Positions 17,167 to 25,675 of a DNA stretch of 64,000 nt are shown here, in pieces. Both the position numbers and the translations under genes were made by a program. The stretch comes from Chersky-806 sp038252255 (GTDB lineage Bacteria; Actinomycetota; Acidimicrobiia; IMCC26256; JAENVU01), in contig JBBSAM010000016.1 in the NCBI GenBank assembly GCA_038252255.1, forward strand, positions 1 to 64,000, given 5' to 3'. Under the pieces are notes generated by a model. It did not search any database. It was not told the origin of the DNA and saw nothing but the letters and a program-made list of their open reading frames with translations. Every line of letters begins with the position of its first letter. Positions within the stretch are counted from its first letter, which is position 1.

Positions 17167-17209
17167 CCGCTCCTGGCCCTGCGGGCCGGGCCGCTCGGAC
17201 CCCGCTCCG
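17167..17209 (-). repeat. Structured intergenic repeat, copy A (nuoC1-nuoD1 gap)
   Basis: A 43-base element matches copy B at 24,051 in 40 of 43 positions by eye. Its core is the hairpin GGCCC-TGC-GGGCC (17,175-17,187) followed by GGCCGCTCGG and CCCCGCTCCG. It is the only sizeable spacer in this half of the operon. Confidence 0.75.
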
Positions 17210-17249
17210 CCGGATCTACGGCACCGGGCGCGTCGTATGACCGCTCCGC

Positions 17250-17930
17250 TCATGCTTCGACCTCCCCGGCGGTGGCCGCGGCAGCCGGTTCGTCCTCGCC
17301 CGGCATCGGCTCGACGTCCACCAGGCCGGGCCAGGGCTTCACGTCACGCGCGAGGAGCGGGAAGTCCTTGCGCAGCGGGTGACCCTCGAACTCGGCCGGC
17401 AGGTAGAGGTGGCGGAGGCTCGGGTGACCGTCGAACACGACCCCGAACATCTCCCAGCACTCACGCTCGTGCCAGTCCGCGCCGCCGTACACCGGGACCC
17501 AGCTCGCCAGGTGCGGACGTTGCTCGTCCACGTCGGCCTTGAGCGTGACGCCCCAGTGCCGGGTCGTGGACTGCACGTGCGCGAAGACCTGGAACCGGCC
17601 GGCGGAACCTGCAGCGCCGAAGGTCATCTCGGTGGGCTGCACCGGTGACGACGTGTCGCTGCCCTCGTCGCTGTCCGCCTTCGCCGCCGGTTGCCAGTCG
17701 ATTCCGGCGATGAACGAGAGGTAGTCGCAGTCGAGGTCGTGCTTCGCGCTCTCGGCGGCGCGGCGCCAGGCCTCCGGCGCGACCCGCACGACGAGCGTGC
17801 CGAAGGACTCCGCGTGCTCGATGATCGCGTCGCCGATCACGGCCTGCAGCCGGCCGAGGACCCCGGCGACGACCGGGTCGGGCTCGGGCGGCGACTCCGG
17901 TTCGTCAGGCAACGTGGATCGGCTCCCCAC
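17250..17930 (-). CDS. nuoC: NADH-quinone oxidoreductase subunit C, copy 1
   Basis: NuoC is the 30-kDa peripheral subunit. The C-terminal half has the family signature ADWHERECWEMFGVVFDGHP and GHPLRKDFPL. With GTG 17930 it has 226 residues and overlaps nuoB1 by 26 bp. A TTG at 17912, with GGGGAG 10 bases ahead, is a credible alternative start with a shorter overlap. The N-terminal acidic Pro-rich stretch and a charged insert near residues 80-95 are not part of the fold. Confidence 0.93.
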   Translation of the reverse strand: MGSRSTLPDEPESPPEPDPVVAGVLGRLQAVIGDAIIEHAESFGTLVVRVAPEAWRRAAESAKHDLDCDYLSFIAGIDWQPAAKADSDEGSDTSSPVQPTEMTFGAAGSAGRFQVFAHVQSTTRHWGVTLKADVDEQRPHLASWVPVYGGADWHERECWEMFGVVFDGHPSLRHLYLPAEFEGHPLRKDFPLLARDVKPWPGLVDVEPMPGEDEPAAAATAGEVEA

Positions 17931-18432
17931 GCCAACGAGCCGCCAGCTCGTCGTTCCCGATGCCTTCCTGCTGGATGCGCTCCTGCAGCATCACGATCGC
18001 CTGGAGCAGCGCCTCGGGCCGGGGCGGGCAACCAGGGATGTAGATGTCGACGGGGATGATCTGGTCGACGCCCTTCGTGACCGAGTACGAGTCCCAGTAG
18101 GGCCCGCCGCAGTTCGCGCACGAGCCCATCGAGATCACGTACTTCGGGTCCGGCATCTGCTCGTAGAGCCGCTTGATCGCCGGCGCCATCTTGTCGGTGA
18201 CCGTCCCCGAGATCACGACCAGATCGGCCTGGCGCGGGCTCGCCGGGAAGGGGATCACACCGAGGCGCATCATGTCGTAGCGCGGGCTCGCCAGCGCGGC
18301 GCCCATCTCGATGGCGCAGCACGCGAGACCCCACTGGAACATCCACAGCGAGTACTTGCGGCTGTAGTTGAGGAGCCAGGTGACGGGCTTCAGCGGCTTC
18401 TTCCCGAGCACACCCTTCTCGACGAGCCCCAC
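17905..18432 (-). CDS. nuoB: NADH-quinone oxidoreductase subunit B, copy 1
   Basis: NuoB carries cluster N2, the last iron-sulfur centre before quinone. Its ligands are in GLACCAIEM, GSCANCGGPYWDSY and YIPGCPPRPEAL, all present. The 175-residue protein starts at GTG 18432, with GGAG a few bases ahead and 23 bp after nuoA1. Confidence 0.96.
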   Translation of the reverse strand: MGLVEKGVLGKKPLKPVTWLLNYSRKYSLWMFQWGLACCAIEMGAALASPRYDMMRLGVIPFPASPRQADLVVISGTVTDKMAPAIKRLYEQMPDPKYVISMGSCANCGGPYWDSYSVTKGVDQIIPVDIYIPGCPPRPEALLQAIVMLQERIQQEGIGNDELAARWRGEPIHVA

Positions 18433-18455
18433 TCAGACTCCAATCCGCGTCGACA

Positions 18456-18818
18456 TCAGGCCCACCGCAGCACACCCTTGCGCCATGCGTACACGAGCCC
18501 GAGGGCGAGGATGCTGATGAACACGATCATCGAGATCAGCGCCTGCACGCCGAGCTGCTCGAGCTCGATCGCCCACGGGAAGATGAACACCGCTTCCACG
18601 TCGAACATCACGAACAGCAACGCGTAGACGTAGTACCGCACGTTCGACTGGCCCCAACCACCCACCGGATCCGAGCCGGCTTCGTAGGTGACGTACTTGT
18701 CGGCTTGGGGATGATTGGGACGGAGAAGCCACCCGAGGGCGAGGATTCCGCCCACCATCGCGAGCGCGGCGACCATGAGCACGGCGACCGCGAGGTACTC
18801 CCGGTAGTACTGCGTCAC
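18456..18818 (-). CDS. nuoA: NADH-quinone oxidoreductase subunit A, copy 1
   Basis: I start this three-helix subunit at GTG 18818 because GGAGAGG lies 6 bases before it; a GTG at 18836 would place that site inside the gene. The 120-residue protein has the conserved YYVYALLFVMFDVEAVFIFP. The loop that reads YECG in most NuoA proteins reads YEAGSDPVGG here. In cyanobacterial and chloroplast NdhC it is YESG, so NuoA1 resembles the 11-subunit type of complex I that lacks an NADH module. NuoA2 at 34 kb keeps the Cys. Confidence 0.94.
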   Translation of the reverse strand: MTQYYREYLAVAVLMVAALAMVGGILALGWLLRPNHPQADKYVTYEAGSDPVGGWGQSNVRYYVYALLFVMFDVEAVFIFPWAIELEQLGVQALISMIVFISILALGLVYAWRKGVLRWA

Positions 18819-18871
18819 GCGAGCCCTCTCCAACACTTATGCACTGGCACGAAATGCGGCTGGTCCGGGCG

Positions 18872-18902
18872 AGTATACGTCCGCGCTTTCGCGAACCGAC
18901 AA
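18872..18902 (-). promoter_or_regulatory. Candidate promoter of the 11-subunit nuo operon
   Basis: On the minus strand a -10-like TATACT (18,872-18,877) is preceded by TTGTCG (18,897-18,902) with a 19-base spacer, upstream of nuoA1. It lies in the 132-bp gap after nuoN2. The spacer is longer than ideal. No Rex or other palindromic operator is evident here. Confidence 0.45.
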
Positions 18903-18950
18903 ACCGTACGACACAGCAAATCTGGCGGTTTTCGGGGGCCCTCGACGAGG

Positions 18951-20474
18951 TCAGAAAATGAGCGTCGCGTCCCGCGCGAAGTCGAGCAGCAGCGTGGGCA
19001 GGATCCCGACCCAGAGCGTCAGGACGGCGCACACGACGAGCACCAGCCCGGTGGGGACGTCCAGGCTGATGCGGGAGCCGGTCCCCCGCGCCACCTCCTC
19101 GCCGTCGGGCACATCGGCCTCCGACCCATACATGGTCACGACGACGCGGAGGTAGAAGAAGGCGGAGATCACCGAGGCGATCACGCCCACGATGAGCAGC
19201 GAGTACGACAGACCCTTCTGGTCGCCCGAGACCGGGTTGGCGACGGCCGAGAACACGCCCAGCTTGGCCATGAAGCCGCCGGTCGGCGGGATGCCGGCCT
19301 GGGCGAGCAGGAAGAAGGCGAGCAACGCGGCGAGCAGGGGTTGGCGGGTCGCGAACCCGCGATAGTCCGAGATGAGGTGGCGGTGATCACGCCGACCGAC
19401 CACCGCCACCACCGCGAACGAGCCGATCACCATGAACGCGTAGACGAGCAGGTAGAAGAGAGCGGCGCGCAGCCCCTGGCGGGTGCCGGCCTCGAGCCCG
19501 ATGAGGATGTACCCCGCGTGGCTGATCGACGAGTACGCGAGCATCCGCTTCACGTCGGTCTGCACCAGGGCGACGACGCTGCCCACCAGCAGGGTGAGGA
19601 TCGCCAGCGCCCAGATCACCGGTCGCCAGTCCGTGCTGTAGGAGGCGAACGCCGTGAGCAGCACCCGGAGGATCGCGGCGAAGCCCGCGGCCTTGGTCGC
19701 GGAAGCCATGAAGGCGGTGATCGGGGTCGGTGCGCCCTCGTACACGTCGGGCGTCCACATGTGGAACGGGACCGCGGCGATCTTGAATCCGAGCCCTACC
19801 AGCAGGAGCATGAGGCCGGCGATGAGCGTGCCGTTCTCGAGCAGGGTGACCCGGGTCAGGAAGTCGGCGATCCCGGAGAGCGAGGTGGTGCCGGTGGCGC
19901 CGTAGACGAGCGCGATGCCGTAGAGGAGCACGGCCGACGAGAACGCTCCGAGCACGAAGTACTTCATGCCGGCTTCGAGCGAGCGCATCCGGTTGCGGTC
20001 GTACGCCGCGAGGACGTAGAGCGGGATCGACAGCGTCTCGAGCGCCACGAACACGACGATGAGATCGTTGGCGGTGGTCATCACGAGCATGCCGGTGGCC
20101 GAGAAGAGCAGCAGTGCGACGTACTCGGGACGGGACCGGATGCCCTGGCGGCCGAGGTACTCGCTCGACAGCATGAGGGTCAGCAACGTCGCCGAGAGCA
20201 CGACGACGCCGAGGAACACCGCGAAGCCGTCGATGGCCATCATCTTCGACAGCGCGAGATACGGCCCGTCGGCGCGGATCGAGTCCCACTGGCGCCAGAG
20301 GAACACCGCGGAGATGGCGATGCCGAGCACCGCCGAGCCGATCGCGGCGTCGTAGACCCAGGTCGCCCGGCGGAACAGGGCGCGGAGCATGATGATGAGG
20401 AGGCCTGCGGCCACGAGCGCGAGCACGGGCGCGACCGCGAGCCAGTCGATGCCGGGAGTGACGATCTTCGTCAT
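18951..20474 (-). CDS. nuoN: NADH-quinone oxidoreductase subunit N, copy 2
   Basis: This last gene of the 14-subunit operon encodes a 507-residue antiporter-like subunit. It contains RNRMRSLEAGMKYFVLGAF and FHMWTPDVYEGAPTPITAFM. The ATG overlaps the nuoM2 stop by 4 bp. The 132 bp after the stop hold the promoter region of the next nuo operon, so the two operons are head-to-tail. Confidence 0.95.
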   Translation of the reverse strand: MTKIVTPGIDWLAVAPVLALVAAGLLIIMLRALFRRATWVYDAAIGSAVLGIAISAVFLWRQWDSIRADGPYLALSKMMAIDGFAVFLGVVVLSATLLTLMLSSEYLGRQGIRSRPEYVALLLFSATGMLVMTTANDLIVVFVALETLSIPLYVLAAYDRNRMRSLEAGMKYFVLGAFSSAVLLYGIALVYGATGTTSLSGIADFLTRVTLLENGTLIAGLMLLLVGLGFKIAAVPFHMWTPDVYEGAPTPITAFMASATKAAGFAAILRVLLTAFASYSTDWRPVIWALAILTLLVGSVVALVQTDVKRMLAYSSISHAGYILIGLEAGTRQGLRAALFYLLVYAFMVIGSFAVVAVVGRRDHRHLISDYRGFATRQPLLAALLAFFLLAQAGIPPTGGFMAKLGVFSAVANPVSGDQKGLSYSLLIVGVIASVISAFFYLRVVVTMYGSEADVPDGEEVARGTGSRISLDVPTGLVLVVCAVLTLWVGILPTLLLDFARDATLIF

Positions 20475-22018
20475 CGTGTGGCCCCCCCGCCATGCCGCGG
20501 GCCGATCCGATCGAACTTGGGCTGCTCGTAGTTGGTCTTCCGCTCGAAGTTCGAGATCACGCGCTTCACGGTCGGCTCGACCCGATCGATCACGGGCTTG
20601 GGGTAGAGGCCGATGAACAAGCTGAGGGCGAGGAGCGGCACCACGACGACGATCTCACGGAGCGAAACGTCGTGCACCTTGGCGTTCTCACCGTCGGGAA
20701 CGCCGGTGAACACGCGCTGGAACATCCACAACATGTAGACCGCGGCGAGGATCACACCGGCTGTCGCGACGACGGCCCACCAGCGGTGCGCGAGGAACGT
20801 ACCGAGCAGGGCGAGGAACTCGCCGATGAAACCCGAGAACCCCGGGAGCCCGATGCCCGCGAACAGCGCGACGAGGAAGAAGGACGTCAGCACGGGCGCC
20901 GACTTCCAGATGCCCCCGAAATCCGAGATCTGGCGCGTGTGCCGGCGCTCGTAGAGCATCCCGATGACGAGGAACAGCGCGCCCGTCGTGAGCGGATGGC
21001 TCAACATCGTGACGGCCGCACCGTCCAAGCCGAAGATCGTGATGGAGAAGATCCCGAGCAGGATGAAGCCCATGTGGGCGAGCGACGAGAACGCGATCAC
21101 GCGCTTCGCGTCCTTTTGCATCGCGGCGACGATCGACCCGTAGATGATCCCGATCACCGCAAGGGTCAAGAGGAGCGGGGAGAAGTACACCGACGCCTGG
21201 GGAAAGAGCTCGAAGGAGAACCGCAGGAACCCGTATGCACCCATCTTCAGGATCACACCGGCCAGCACCACCGACCCCGCGGTCGGGGCCTCGGTGTGCA
21301 CGTCGGGGAGCCACGTGTGGAACGGGAACAACGGTGCCTTGATCGCGAACGCGGCCATGAACCCGAGGAACAGCCACTTCTCGGTGCTGCTCGCCAGCCC
21401 GTTCCAGCTTGCGAGCACGCGGTAGTCGAAGGTGAGGACGCCGGTGGCGGACTGGTGCAGGAAGCCGAGCACGAGGATCGACGCGAGCAGGAACGCGGAT
21501 CCCGCCGCCGTGTAGATGAAGAACTTCATCGCGGCGTACACGCGCCGGCTGCTTCCCCATCCCGCGATGAGGAAGTACATCGGGACGAGCATCGCCTCCC
21601 AGAAGACGAAGAAGCAGATCAGGTCCAGGGAGAGGAAGATCCCCATGATTGCTCCCTCGAGGAGCAGGAACCAGAACGTGTACGCCTTGACCCGGTGATC
21701 GAGTGTTGTCGATGCGAGCAGACCGATCGGGAACAGCAGCGCGGTCACGGCGACCATGAAGATGCTGAAGCCGTCGACACCGACGATGTAGCCGACGCCG
21801 AGCGCGTCGAACCACCGGGTCTCTTCGACGAACTGGAACGTGTCCGTCGCCGTCTTGAAGTCCCACAGCAGCCAGGCTGCGAACCCGAGCGTCGCCGCTG
21901 TGGCGACGAACCCGACGGCGCGGGCTACATCGGGCCGTCGTGCGGGCACACAGAGCGTGATCAGTGAGCCGATGATCGGTGTGACGATGATGGCGGTGAG
22001 GATGGGGAACCCGCTCAT
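20471..22018 (-). CDS. nuoM: NADH-quinone oxidoreductase subunit M, copy 2
   Basis: The 515-residue subunit starts at ATG 22018 (MSGFPILTAIIVTPIIGSLI), which shares one base with the nuoL2 stop. It has FHTWLPDVHTEAPTAGSVVL and AMQKDAKRVIAFSSLAHMGF. A hydrophilic 35-residue C-terminal tail (ERKTNYEQPKFDRIGPRH) is longer than in copy 1. Confidence 0.95.
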   Translation of the reverse strand: MSGFPILTAIIVTPIIGSLITLCVPARRPDVARAVGFVATAATLGFAAWLLWDFKTATDTFQFVEETRWFDALGVGYIVGVDGFSIFMVAVTALLFPIGLLASTTLDHRVKAYTFWFLLLEGAIMGIFLSLDLICFFVFWEAMLVPMYFLIAGWGSSRRVYAAMKFFIYTAAGSAFLLASILVLGFLHQSATGVLTFDYRVLASWNGLASSTEKWLFLGFMAAFAIKAPLFPFHTWLPDVHTEAPTAGSVVLAGVILKMGAYGFLRFSFELFPQASVYFSPLLLTLAVIGIIYGSIVAAMQKDAKRVIAFSSLAHMGFILLGIFSITIFGLDGAAVTMLSHPLTTGALFLVIGMLYERRHTRQISDFGGIWKSAPVLTSFFLVALFAGIGLPGFSGFIGEFLALLGTFLAHRWWAVVATAGVILAAVYMLWMFQRVFTGVPDGENAKVHDVSLREIVVVVPLLALSLFIGLYPKPVIDRVEPTVKRVISNFERKTNYEQPKFDRIGPRHGGGATR

Positions 22019-24045
22019 CAGATCCCCACCCGAGCCAACGCGTAGAGCAGCAGCAGCGCTACGCCGAGGACGATCCCGAGTGCGTACTGGCGCACCAGTC
22101 CCGTCTGCACCTTCCGCAGGCTGAGCGCGGCCGTGCGGAAGAGTCGAGCGATGCCGTTGACCGCGCCGTCGATGATCTTCAGATCGAACGTGGAGGACAA
22201 CCACTCCGCCGCACTGCGAATCGGCCCGCTCACCGCCCGGGAGACTCCGTCGTCGAGGTAGTACGCGTGCCCGAAGAGGCGGGCGATGGGACCGAGCCGC
22301 TGGTCGAGGGGATCCACCCGACGGTCGGCGAGGCCGCGCCGGTAGATCGTCCACGCGAACCCGATGCCGATGAGCGCGATCGTCACCGAGACCACATCGA
22401 GCGACGCGCCTTGCACGAAGGAGTCCGGACCGTGCTCGGTGACGCCTCGGAACACCGGATCGAGCCACTCGGTGAGGAACTCCAAGTTCGTGAAGGGGAG
22501 GTTCACGAACCCGATGGCGACGGCGAGCATGGCGAGGACAAGCGACGGGAGCACCATGGTCCACGGCATCTCATGCGGTTCTTCGGTGAGCGCCGGCTCC
22601 GGCGCGGGCCGGCCGTAGTCGACCGTCGGGGAGATCGGCGAGATCTCGTGATGGTGTTCCTCGGCATGGTGATCGGGGACCGGATCGGCTCCGAGCGCGG
22701 CTCGGAACCGCTCGTTTCCGAAGAACGTGAGCAGCGTCTCGCGCGTCATGTAGAAGGCGGTGAGCGCGGCGGCGGCCACCGCGACGATCCACAGCGCGTA
22801 GTCCGACGTGTAGAACGCGTCGGAGATGATCTCGTCCTTCGCGAAGAACCCGGACAACGGTGGGATCCCGCTGATCGCGAGCCACGCCAGGATGAACGCG
22901 AACGCGGTGAAGGGCATGAACTTTCTCAGCCCACCCATCGTGCGGAGGTCCTGGTTGTCCTTGTTGCCGTGGATCACCGATCCCGCTCCCAGGAAGAGCG
23001 TGCCCTTGTAGCAGGCGTGCGCGATGACCATGAACACCGCGGCCTGGTACGCGCCCAGGCCACAGGCCAGGAACATGTAGCCCAGCTGGCTCACCGTCGA
23101 GTACGCCAGCACCCGTTTGATGTCGGGTTGGACGAGCGCGACGCTGCCCGCGAGCAACGCCGTCGCGGCGCCGACCCAAGCGACGACGGTGAGCGCATCA
23201 CCGCTCGCCTCGAAGAACGGGTGTGCGCGGCAGAGCAGGTAGACACCGGCCGTGACCATGGTGGCCGCGTGGATCAGGGCCGACACCGGGGTCGGGCCCT
23301 CCATCGCGTCGGGGAGCCACACGTGGAGTGGGATCTGCGCGCTCTTCCCGACGCAGCCGAGGAAGAGCAGTAGCGCGATGGCGGTCACAGTGGTGTGGGC
23401 CAGGCCGCCGGCCTTCAGGTTCATCGCGGCGTAGTCGAGGCTCCCGACGCTGCCGATGATGAAGAACATCGCGAGCATGAACCCGAAGTCGCCGACCCGG
23501 TTCGCAACGAAGGCCTTCTTCCCCGCGATCGCGGCGCGCTCGCGCTCGAACCAGTGGGAGATCAGCAGGTAGGAGCAGAGACCCACGCCCTCCCATCCGA
23601 GGAAGGTGACGAGGAAGCTGCTCCCGAGCACGAGGATGAGCATCGAGGCGGCGAACAGGTTGAGGTAGGCGAAGAAGCGCGAGAAGCGCGGGTCGCCGTG
23701 CATGTAGCCGATGGCGTAGAGGTGGATCAGCGACCCGACGCCGGTGACGAGCAGGATCCACGTGATCGACAGCGGGTCGGTGAGGAAGCCGAAGCTGACC
23801 TTCAGCGCACCGGCCGGCAGCCACGTGAAGAGGTTCACCGTGTTGGTGCGGGCGTTGTCCGGCAGGCTGAGGAGCGCGGCAAACATCACGACCGACCAGG
23901 CGAAGGCCAACCCGAGCAGCGTCGTGGCGATCCATCCGGCCTTCGGCTCGCCGATGCGCTTGCCCAGGAACAGCAGCACGACCACGCCGAGGAGCGGCAG
24001 CGCCGGGATGATCCAAACGGTGTCGAGGAGGTCGCGCGCGCTCAC
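22018..24045 (-). CDS. nuoL: NADH-quinone oxidoreductase subunit L, copy 2
   Basis: The 675-residue distal pump subunit starts at GTG 24045. It shows IPLHVWLPDAMEGPTPVSAL and LVQPDIKRVLAYSTVSQLGY, plus a C-terminal lateral helix region. A His-rich cytoplasmic-type loop PDHHAEEHHHEISPISPTVD lies between late membrane segments and is absent from NuoL1. The 117-bp gap to nuoK2 contains repeat copy B. Confidence 0.95.
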   Translation of the reverse strand: MSARDLLDTVWIIPALPLLGVVVLLFLGKRIGEPKAGWIATTLLGLAFAWSVVMFAALLSLPDNARTNTVNLFTWLPAGALKVSFGFLTDPLSITWILLVTGVGSLIHLYAIGYMHGDPRFSRFFAYLNLFAASMLILVLGSSFLVTFLGWEGVGLCSYLLISHWFERERAAIAGKKAFVANRVGDFGFMLAMFFIIGSVGSLDYAAMNLKAGGLAHTTVTAIALLLFLGCVGKSAQIPLHVWLPDAMEGPTPVSALIHAATMVTAGVYLLCRAHPFFEASGDALTVVAWVGAATALLAGSVALVQPDIKRVLAYSTVSQLGYMFLACGLGAYQAAVFMVIAHACYKGTLFLGAGSVIHGNKDNQDLRTMGGLRKFMPFTAFAFILAWLAISGIPPLSGFFAKDEIISDAFYTSDYALWIVAVAAAALTAFYMTRETLLTFFGNERFRAALGADPVPDHHAEEHHHEISPISPTVDYGRPAPEPALTEEPHEMPWTMVLPSLVLAMLAVAIGFVNLPFTNLEFLTEWLDPVFRGVTEHGPDSFVQGASLDVVSVTIALIGIGFAWTIYRRGLADRRVDPLDQRLGPIARLFGHAYYLDDGVSRAVSGPIRSAAEWLSSTFDLKIIDGAVNGIARLFRTAALSLRKVQTGLVRQYALGIVLGVALLLLYALARVGI

Positions 24046-24050
24046 CGCAC

Positions 24051-24093
24051 CCGCTCTCGGCCCTGCGGGCCGGGCCGCTCGGGCCCCGCTCCG
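24051..24093 (-). repeat. Structured intergenic repeat, copy B (nuoK2-nuoL2 gap)
   Basis: This 43-base element is nearly identical to copy A, with the hairpin CGGCCC-TGC-GGGCCG followed by the same GGCCGCTCGG box. The sequence between it and nuoK2 is GC-rich with more short palindromes and no gene. Confidence 0.75.
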
Positions 24094-24162
24094 TCGGTCG
24101 TACCGTCGGGGCCGCGCCGCGTGTCCGCTCCGCTCCGGCCGCCCCCCATGCGATGCGCCACG

Positions 24163-24471
24163 TCAGCCTCTCAGCAGGTCGATGTCGTCGGCGGTCGCCC
24201 CGCCCCGGCGGCGCCGGAAGATGGCCACGATGATGGCAAGCCCGACGGCCACCTCTGCCGCCGCGACGACGAGCACGAAGAACACGATGGCCTGACCCCG
24301 GATGTCGTCGAGGGACTTGGCGAACGTCACGAACGTGACGTTGACCGCGTTGAGCATCAGCTCGACGCACATGAACATCACGAGCACGTTGCGGCGCACG
24401 AGCAGCCCGACCGCACCGATCGTGAAGAGCAGCGCACCGAAGGTGAGGAAGTAGGTGTCGGTCAGCTTCAC
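24163..24471 (-). CDS. nuoK: NADH-quinone oxidoreductase subunit K, copy 2
   Basis: I start this 102-residue subunit at GTG 24471 (VKLTDTYFLTFGALL), which overlaps the nuoJ2 stop as GTGA. Conserved glutamates lie in FMCVELMLNAVNVTF and AAAEVAVGLAIIVAIFR. It ends DDIDLLRG like NuoK1. Confidence 0.94.
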   Translation of the reverse strand: MKLTDTYFLTFGALLFTIGAVGLLVRRNVLVMFMCVELMLNAVNVTFVTFAKSLDDIRGQAIVFFVLVVAAAEVAVGLAIIVAIFRRRRGGATADDIDLLRG

Positions 24472-25073
24472 GGCGTGGTCACCTCGTCGGCCGTGGGACC
24501 GGTGTCCTCGCCGCGCGCCACGTCTTCCTCGCCGCCTTCGGAGAGATCCACGTCCGGTGGCAGGCCGCTGCGGCGAGCGAGCACGACCCCGCCGATGACC
24601 GCGACCACGAGCAGGACCGACGTGACCTCGAACGGCCAGAGGTAGTCGGTGAAGAGGCTGCGGGCGACCCGCTCGATGTTGCCGCCGGCGCCGGCGTGCA
24701 GGCCCGAGCTGGCGGACTTCGCGCCGGTCGCCCAGTGGTGACCGGCCAGGAAGAGCACCTCGGCCAGCGCGATCACACCGAGCGCCAGCGCGGCCGGGCG
24801 TTGGAAGCGCACCGTCTCGCGCATCGACTCGATCTGATCGACGCCGAGCAACATGATCACGAAGAGGAAGAGCACGACGATCGCGCCCGCGTAGACGATC
24901 ACCTGCACGGCGGCGACGAGCTGCGCGTCCTGGAGCAGGAACATCACCGCGATCGCGATCAACACGGTGACGAGCAGCAGCGCGGAGTGGACCGGGTTTC
25001 GGGCCAGGACGACACCGAGCCCGGCGCCGAGCGCCACGGCCGCCATCAGGAAGAAGATCACGAACTCGACCAT
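24468..25073 (-). CDS. nuoJ: NADH-quinone oxidoreductase subunit J, copy 2
   Basis: The start is ATG 25073 (MVEFVIFFLMAAVALG), sharing one base with the nuoI2 stop. The 201-residue protein has AAVQVIVYAGAIVVLFLFVI and an acidic C-terminal tail of about 35 residues that NuoJ1 lacks. Confidence 0.94.
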   Translation of the reverse strand: MVEFVIFFLMAAVALGAGLGVVLARNPVHSALLLVTVLIAIAVMFLLQDAQLVAAVQVIVYAGAIVVLFLFVIMLLGVDQIESMRETVRFQRPAALALGVIALAEVLFLAGHHWATGAKSASSGLHAGAGGNIERVARSLFTDYLWPFEVTSVLLVVAVIGGVVLARRSGLPPDVDLSEGGEEDVARGEDTGPTADEVTTP

Positions 25074-25675
25074 CAGGTCGCCGACCGCTTCCGCCGCTGA
25101 CCCTGCTCGGGCTCGCGGTACCCGAAGCCGAGCTCGCTCGACCAGACGATCCGGCCCTCGTACGCCGCGGCCCCGGAAGGTGAGGTGGCCCGCATCCACG
25201 CGCTCGTCTCGTCGTCCTCGCCGCCGAGCCAGAGCTCCCACGGCTGGCGCTTGGCCCTGCCATTGTCGTCCACCACGAGCTCCGCCTTCGTGTAGATCGC
25301 ATCCGCTCGATCCGCGAACGAGAACTCGAAGAGCTTGGTCTCGGTGATCGCCTCGGTCGGGCAGGCCTCGACGCACAGGTCGCAGTGGATGCACCGCAGG
25401 TAGTTGATCTCGTAGACGAAGCCGTACCGCTCACCCGGCGAGACCGGCGCGTCCGGTGGGTTGTCCGCGCCGCGCACGTAGATGCAGCGCGCCGGGCACA
25501 CTCCGGCGCACAGCTCGCAGCCGATGCACTTCTCCATGCCGTCGTCGTAGCGGTTCAGGACGTGGCGGCCGTGGAAGCGCTCGGGCTTCGGGCGCTTCTC
25601 CTTCGGGTAGCTCGTGGTGAGCTTGGGCTTGAAGACCTGCTTGATCGTGATCCCGAACCCGCTGAAGCGCCCCAT
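25073..25675 (-). CDS. nuoI: NADH-quinone oxidoreductase subunit I, copy 2 (2x[4Fe-4S])
   Basis: The start is ATG 25675 (MGRFSGFGITIKQVFKPKLT), overlapping the nuoH2 stop by one base. The two cluster motifs are CIGCELCAGVCPARCIYV and CIHCDLCVEACPTEAI. The 200-residue protein is longer than NuoI1 through a C-terminal extension (GELGFGYREPEQ-like, basic end), as in other actinobacterial NuoI of the 14-subunit type. Confidence 0.95.
   Translation of the reverse strand: MGRFSGFGITIKQVFKPKLTTSYPKEKRPKPERFHGRHVLNRYDDGMEKCIGCELCAGVCPARCIYVRGADNPPDAPVSPGERYGFVYEINYLRCIHCDLCVEACPTEAITETKLFEFSFADRADAIYTKAELVVDDNGRAKRQPWELWLGGEDDETSAWMRATSPSGAAAYEGRIVWSSELGFGYREPEQGQRRKRSAT

Noticed and set aside
18705..20531. 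Long plus-strand frame opposite nuoN2 (about 608 residues); similar long frames lie opposite nuoL1, nuoM2 and nuoL2
   Set aside because: Composition is extreme in Arg, Glu, Asp and His, which is the shadow of GC-rich membrane protein genes on the other strand.
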